Shown one piece after another: positions 58,327-64,000 of a stretch of DNA of 64,000 nucleotides (the first letter of the stretch is position 1; the number at the start of each line of letters is the position of its first letter). Below the pieces are notes generated by a model. That model was not told the origin of the DNA and did not search any database. It saw only the letters and a program-made list of their open reading frames with translations. The position numbers and the translations under genes are program-made. The stretch is from Sialis fuliginosa. Taxonomy: Eukaryota; Arthropoda; Insecta; Megaloptera; Sialidae. Where the stretch lies: NCBI GenBank assembly GCA_961205875.1, contig OY540810.1:682001-746000 (forward strand), given 5' to 3'.

Positions 58327-61172
58327 ATAAGGTAAAAGTACCAGTTATGGCCGCTATAAGAGCAAGTTTTCGGTTTTTTTTGGTTTAATGAGCTTGTTTT
58401 TTGTAATTCTCATGAACTCATGTTACTAATAAAATAAGTAACTCTTTATTTAATCAATTTAATTACCAAAGTCCGCAAATATAGTTTTTTTTTTAAATTA
58501 CAGCCTTTTATTTTTTTATGTTTTTTTTTCTAGTAATGGATAAAGTAAAACTAGTAATGAGCACGCAGTGATGGACACTTGCTAATGATAAGTACTACGA
58601 CACAAAAGAATCGTCAAATTTGAAACAATGTAAAGCAGTTGCTATGATAATACACTCACGGAAAAAATTAAAGGACCACTTTTATTTTTCGAAAAAATTG
58701 CTCATTTTCAAAGTAATGCCGATAGGTCAAATATGATCCATTTTTTACTTATAGGATATGAAAATTGTAGGAAATTTTATCATCTTTTCGAATTTAGGGG
58801 TACATTTGTTTTATTAAACTTATTATTGTGACCAAATCGCGGTTTAATAAAAAATAAAAAAATTGATTTTTTTTTGCAATTTTGAAAGATACCCACGGGG
58901 ATGTTAAATTTTTTTTCTAAAATTTCTAGATAACCATTTTGTAGGAAATTTGTTCAGCTTTAAAACGCTTTTTCAAATTTGTTTTATAATTTTTTGGTGT
59001 TACGATATTCGAGTTTGAATGAAAAAAGTACTAAAAAGTTTTAAACGACCATAAAGGGCCTAATATTAGTCGCACAGAAAAGAAAAAAAAAGAATATTAA
59101 AGCTTAAATAATCACCTATTGTCTAGTAGCATTTATAAAATGTTTAATTTTAACCTAACCCTTCAAATACGAAAAACAAAACAGTGTTCGAATTTAAATA
59201 ATCCTGTAAAAATAACCTTTTTTTAATCATAGACCTAATGTTTAAAATGTATCCAGAAATTAAGTTCTATCAAAGAATATGAAAATTAGACTTATTACCT
59301 TCTATGTGAACAAAGGTTCCAGTAAAAATCTTTTAATTTGGCTGAGAAATTGCATCTTGTATTTATTGTATACGTTTAGGATTTGACCGTACTTTTTATA
59401 ACAATTTTTTCTTTGGGATTTTTTTTTCGAATAACAATCAATTTTTGAGAAAAATTGTAAGAAGGAAAAAGTTTTTCTTTCTTGTTAAAGAATATTCATA
59501 ATTTTTTTCAGATGTTTTATATTAATATTATGGGATTAAATTTATTTTTAATAGGGTACTTTTTCATTCAAACTTGAATATCTTGGCATCAAAAAATGTG
59601 ACAATCATTTTTTAAAAAGCATTTTGAAGTTGAGAAAATTTACTAAATGATGAATGTCATGGATTTTTGAAAAAAAATAATCATACATCCCCGTGTGAAA
59701 TTTCTATAACTGCAAATAAATAATTAATTTTTTTTAGTCAACTACGTGTGGACCAAAAAAATTCAGTTACTTTGAACAAATAAGCGGTGAAAATTCAATG
59801 AAAATTAATTTAACTGTTGAAATCAAGAGTCTTTAATATGTTGTTGAACGTTTTTTCATGACCACTCGCAGTTGACAGAAATTAAAAATTGAAATTTTTT
59901 GCTATTATGGAAGTTTCACACGGGGATGTATGATTATTTTTTTTACAAACTTCCATGATGTTCATCATTTAGTAAATTTTCTCAGCTTCAAAATGCTTTT
60001 TAAAAAATGATTGTCACATTTTTTGATGCCAAGATATTCAAGTTTGAATGAAAAAGTACCCTATTAAAAATAAATGTAATCCCATAATATTGATATAAAA
60101 CATCTGAAAAAAATTATGAATATTCTTTAACAAGAAAGAAAAACTTTTTCCTTCTTACAATTTTTCTCAAAAATTGATTGTTATTCGAAAAAAAAATCCC
60201 AAAGAAAAAATTGTTATAAAAAGTACGGTCAAATCCTAAACGTATACAATAAATACAAGATGCAATTTCTCAGCCAAATTAAAAGATTTTTACTGGAACC
60301 TTTGTTCACATAGAAGGTAATAAGTCTAATTTTCATATTCTTTGATAGAACTTAATTTCTGGATACATTTTAAACATTAGATCTATGATTAAAAAAAGGT
60401 TATTTTTACAGGATTATTTAAATTCAAACACTGTTTTGTTTTTCGTATTTGAAGGGTTAGGTTAAAATTAAACATTTTATAAATGCTACTAGACAATAGG
60501 TGATTATTTAAGCTTTAATATTCTTTTTTTTTCTTTTCTGTGCGACTAACATTAGGCCCTTTATGGTCGTTTAAAACTTTTTAGTACTTTTTTCATTCAA
60601 ACTCGAATATCGTAACACCAAAAAATTATAAAACAAATTTGAAAAAGCGTTTTAAAGCTGAACAAATTTCCTACAAAATGGTTATCTAGAAATTTTAGAA
60701 AAAAAATTTAACATCCCCGTGGGTATCTTTCAAAATTGCAAAAAAAAATCAATTTTTTTATTTTTTATTAAACCGTGATTTGGTCACAATAATAAGTTTA
60801 ATAAAACAAATATACCCCTAAATTCGAAAAGATGATAAAATTTCCTACAATTTTCATATCCTATAAGTAAAAAATGGATCATATTTGACCTATCGGCATT
60901 ACTTTGAAAATGAGCAATTTTTTCGAAAAATAAAAGTGGTCCTTTAATTTTTTCCGTGAGTGTATAATAATTATTAAATAAATTAGTTTAAATGTCCACC
61001 ATTTTGACACCTATTGGCCTTATGTCATCAAATCACGCTGTAAGACAGTTAAATGTATATACATAGATTAATATTCAGAAATAGTACTAATCAAATATCA
61101 ACAAATATTTCTAATTCAGTACATTTAATTAAAAATTTACAATTACTGGGGTCCTTGCCAACACTACCTTAT
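58327..61172. mobile_element. R2 palindromic MITE containing a nested 2.3-kb foldback
   Basis: ATAAGGTAAAAGTACCAGTT at left, CAACACTACCTTATTA at right. R2 sequence is continuous across 58652/60963 apart from the duplicated TA, matching the core GATAATATAATAATTAAT of other copies. Confidence 0.8.
58653..60962. mobile_element. 2310-bp Tc1/mariner-like foldback with double symmetry, TA TSD
   Basis: Ends CACTCACGGAAAAAATTAAA and complement, flanked by TA at 58651-58652 and 60963-60964. Arms of about 1.06 kb are nearly exact inverted repeats around a ~195-bp spacer at 59711-59905. Each arm is also an imperfect hairpin: CACGGGGATGT, TTGTTCAGCTTTAAAACGCT and GATATTCGAGTTTGAATGAA in its outer half answer ACATCCCCGTG, TTGAAGTTGAGAAAATT and CATTCAAACTTGAATATC in its inner half. 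No transposase. Confidence 0.88.
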
Positions 61173-61179
61173 TAATTCT

Positions 61180-61345
61180 GTCTAGGATGCCATTTTTATG
61201 GGAATACAAAGTAGCCTATGTCTTTCTTCAGTATGCAAGCTATCTACCTGCCAAATTTTATCAAGATCGGTTCAGCAGTTTATTTGTGAAAGGGTAACAA
61301 AAGAGAGTTACTTTCGCTTGGTAAAATAAATTTATTAGATATTAT
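61180..61345 (+). mobile_element. Non-LTR retroposon 3' tail
   Basis: AGTAGCCTATGTCTTTCTTC, CAAATTTTATCAAGATCGG, TTCAGCAGTTTATTTGTGAA, GAGTTACTTTCGC. Same tail as 26010-26360. Confidence 0.65.
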
Positions 61346-61932
61346 ATTGCAATTTTTTTTCTTAGTTTGACAATCTCTGGATTAGATTGCTTATTACTCG
61401 TATATACATATATTGACCCATAATTAATTCTTGTACGTCATATATGTATAGGTACATTCTTTTATTCCTATGCATATAGTATATGTAATATTTGATTGCA
61501 GTTTTTAAGAATCCCGATATAATTTATTGATTCTTTATCTCGCGATCAAGCTGTCAAAATAAATAAGTGAACTTGGCGACTGCGAGTTAATTAAGAAAGT
61601 GCGTGTTGTTGTCTTATGCAAAACTGCATCAGCAGCGCTGTGAATGTGAAAGTGCTGGTGCAAACAGGGTTAAGAAAATAAATAAATAATTATTTTTATT
61701 AACCTAAATATTATTTTACACATTAAGACCATGTTCTAAAAGAAATGGAATGTTATCGTCTAAAAAGTGAACGTTGCGAGTATTATCTCACTAATTTTGA
61801 TAAGATTTGGTACATTTGTAGTTCGATTGAACCTAAAGGACATTTATTATTTGTACGTGCCTAAACTGCCATTGAAGGAGTGAAAACCAACCTCAAAATT
61901 TTAATTTTAAATAGTAATTAATACGTCGCTAA
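61346..61932. other. Intergenic, no repeat match
   Basis: Contains AGCTGTCAAAATAAATAAG and TGCATCAGCAGCGCTGTGAA near 61624-61643, a more balanced stretch without a coding frame. No gene can be supported. Confidence 0.4.
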
Positions 61933-62255
61933 TGTCCGGTATCATAAAGGACCTAACAAATTTGTTAGCTAGCAAGCACTTTCAACTGAGATATCAAACT
62001 TGTATGACAGTTCTTTTGGAGTTTGTTGAAGACTTTGACAAGTTGTAGTAAGTAAATACCAACGGTATTAAAACAGTGGTGAAGTTATGAAAATTATTTT
62101 GTACGGTGAAAGATGCCAACTGTGTTACAATTAGTTGAAGTGTCACTGCTCTAAATTCCATAGCTAATCCATAGATACTAGTACAGTATTAATACCCCAT
62201 TTGAATGTAATTGCTAGCTAGCAAATTTTGTTAGGTCCTTTTATAATACCGGACA
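61933..62255. mobile_element. PIF/Harbinger-like MITE, TAA TSD
   Basis: TGTCCGGTATCATAAAGGAC to its complement, flanked by TAA at 61930-61932 and 62256-62258. Closest relative is 4148-4482. Both outer ends intact. Confidence 0.85.
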
Positions 62256-62445
62256 TAATTCAAATAAATTCAAATTGTCAAATTAATTATTCTACGAATG
62301 TGTATTATGTTTTTGACATGTTATTTCTGACAAATTCCATTGAAATTTTTCGTATATTAAAAGTTATTAATAAATATATTAAAGAACAAGTCATGTATGG
62401 TTCTTTATGCCAATATTTAAGTTTTGAATCAAGGTATATATAAAG

Positions 62446-62866
62446 AAAAGGTAATCTCATCAGCTCCTTGACCAATCAGCGTTGACGCGGGAATTGACGT
62501 TACTTGGGGAATGTATTCACATGCTATAAATGTATAATAGAATATCAATTACAAGAAATCCTTTATTTATTCTTGTCTTCGTATTTTTTGATATTTTAAC
62601 AAGATATACAATCAAATAAGTACAAATTCGCATTGCAAAATTATAAAAAAGCTATCGCAGACAATTTAGTCTATTCGGGAAGCGTTATTTTTATTATTCT
62701 TAAGTTGGCAATACGTTCTGTGATTCTGACAACAAGAATAAATAAATGAATTTTTGTGTAATTGATATTCTATTATACATTTATAACATTTGAATACATC
62801 CCCTAAGTGACGTCAATTCCTGTACGGCCGCTGATTGGTCAAGGAGCTAATGAGACTACCTTGTCT
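62446..62866. mobile_element. CCAAT/CRE palindromic MITE, complete
   Basis: Ends AGGTAATCTCATCAGCTCCT and AGGAGCTAATGAGACTACCT are inverted repeats. Both arms carry TTGACCAATCAGCG / GCTGATTGGTCAAGG and a TGACGT(C/T)A site. About 420 bp, noncoding. Confidence 0.8.
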
Positions 62867-63148
62867 TTATATACCTTGAATTTGCATAGAATAATCTACA
62901 GCCCTGGCTGACGTGAGACGGTGAGTTTTCTTACATAACCGAAGTCGCTTCAGTTTGTCGCGATTCTGAGAAATATTCGACTTTCGAATTGCAGGATGCA
63001 GTGACTTATTGTATTGTAATACACAGATCAAACACAACTTCAACACCTCGCGAACTCATATGCATATAATAACATATATGCAACCTAACAGGGCCGTATT
63101 CAGTAAAAATTTACATAAAAAAATAATATATAATTTTTTTATTTATTT
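62867..63148. other. Short non-repetitive, CpG-containing stretch
   Basis: GGCTGACGTGAGACGGTGAG, AGTCGCTTCAGTTTGTCGCG and CATATGCATATAATAACATA. It could hold a noncoding first exon of a gene to the right (ACG|GTGAGT resembles a donor at 62920), but nothing confirms it. Confidence 0.3.
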
Positions 63149-63428
63149 TATACAAGTCTTGAGGCTTCCGCGGTGATCTTGCTATGGATCTTGGCTTCTG
63201 GGTGTAAGCCGCGTCGATTTGGTCGTGTTTACTTAGTTTGAGGGGTGGGAGGAGGAGGAATATAATTTTTTTATACAATATGTGAAAAAAATAAGAATTT
63301 TTATTTTTTATTAGTATTTATTTTATACATACAAGTCTTGAGGCTTCCGCGGTGATCTTGGCTTCTGGGTGTAAGCCGCGTCGTGTTATCGGCCAACGTT
63401 TCGTCACACATTGCAATGGACATCAAGG
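63149..63428. repeat. Two fragments of the 3163-3345 hairpin family
   Basis: TACAAGTCTTGAGGCTTCCG with GCGGTGATCTTG, then CTTGGCTTCTGGGTGTAAGC, at 63149-63228 and 63332-63428. The second adds CGGCCAACGTTTCGTCACAC. Between and after them lies a duplicated 'ATATAATTTTTTTATACAAT' stretch with G runs. Confidence 0.7.
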
Positions 63429-64000
63429 TCCAATATATAATTTTGATCAAAATTAATTTCTTTTTAAAATTAAGCTGCCTTCCAAAAAATCTTTTTAAAT
63501 GAAAATTACTCAGTTTGAAGGGGGGGGGGGGATATAATTTTTTTATACAATATGTAAAAAAATAAGAAAATTTTGAAGCGATTTTTAATTTTTTTTTACT
63601 GAAAGCGAGTTTTGTAATAAAAAAAAATGAAGAAATTTTTTAACAGTTATATTCACTAATGTATGGACCTTACCCCCCTCTCCTCTTCATTTTCTTACAC
63701 AATTTTCAATGATCTTATGATAGTCATAAAAAAACATAAATTTATTTTAATGCAAAATTATATGTCAATGTATTATATTATTTACAATAATATTCAGAAA
63801 AGATATGAATGCATTAAACTGGAAATTTAATTTTGTAAATTGAGCCACAAGTTCAAATAGCACGTCATATCCTGTCGTATCATAACAACCTTTTCCTGAT
63901 TATTCCTTACGTTGCAGTAAAACATGTTTGTCCTTGCGTTTGAGTATAATCTATTACAAGGACTTGCAATATATATATAGATATATATAATAATACAATA
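63429..64000. other. Right-edge AT-rich sequence
   Basis: Contains a G run near 63521-63531, then AT-rich DNA and a TA tract at the edge. No gene, RNA or complete element seen. Confidence 0.5.

Overview
This is an AT-rich window from an insect nuclear genome. The order cannot be settled from sequence alone. The evidence is spliced genes with GT-AG introns, an ecdysteroid-kinase-like (EcKinase/CHK) gene of the type expanded in insects, and dense coverage by short DNA-transposon derivatives and retroposon tails.

Three protein genes are supported, all on the minus strand and all in the left third. (1) PP1-beta (flapwing / PPP1CB type) has its first three coding exons here at 12559-12610, 2935-3066 and 254-484. 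The remaining exons lie off the left edge. The exons join in phase and give residues 1-138 of a PP1 catalytic subunit, with introns of about 9.5 kb and 2.45 kb full of mobile DNA. (2) An intronless EcKinase-like gene of 401 codons (12984-14189) ends 374 bp upstream of the PP1-beta start codon. (3) A complete DHX57-type DEAH-box RNA helicase gene (15274-21441) has 11 coding exons, all splice-phase consistent, giving 1245 residues with UBA-like, RWD/CCCH, helicase and C-terminal domains. The three genes share a strand and order, but nothing in the sequence links their functions.

The right two thirds (about 21.5-64 kb) contain no gene I can support and are a mosaic of transposable elements. Several groups can be defined by termini and target-site duplications: hAT type (CAGTGGCG ends, 8-bp duplications); PIF/Harbinger type (TGTCCGGTAT ends, TWA duplications); Tc1/mariner-like foldback elements (TACAG or CACTCACGG ends, TA duplications); a piggyBac-like element (TTAA); and others of unassigned class. 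Two high-copy families dominate. R1 has ends GCTTCCTCG...CGAGGAAGC and a CAGACAGACAG tract. R2 is a palindromic family with TGGCACCAGT termini. A recent satellite-like array (four units of about 160 bp), a G-tract minisatellite and several retroposon 3' tails complete the picture.

Many elements are nearly full-length foldbacks. The most unusual are a 2.3-kb element whose arms are themselves imperfect hairpins (58653-60962), a perfect 90-bp hairpin with a 3-bp loop (3163-3345), and a nested element carrying a coding-like fragment (53428-54316). In three cases another copy of the host repeat in the same window preserves the empty insertion site, which shows the insertion and its target duplication directly.
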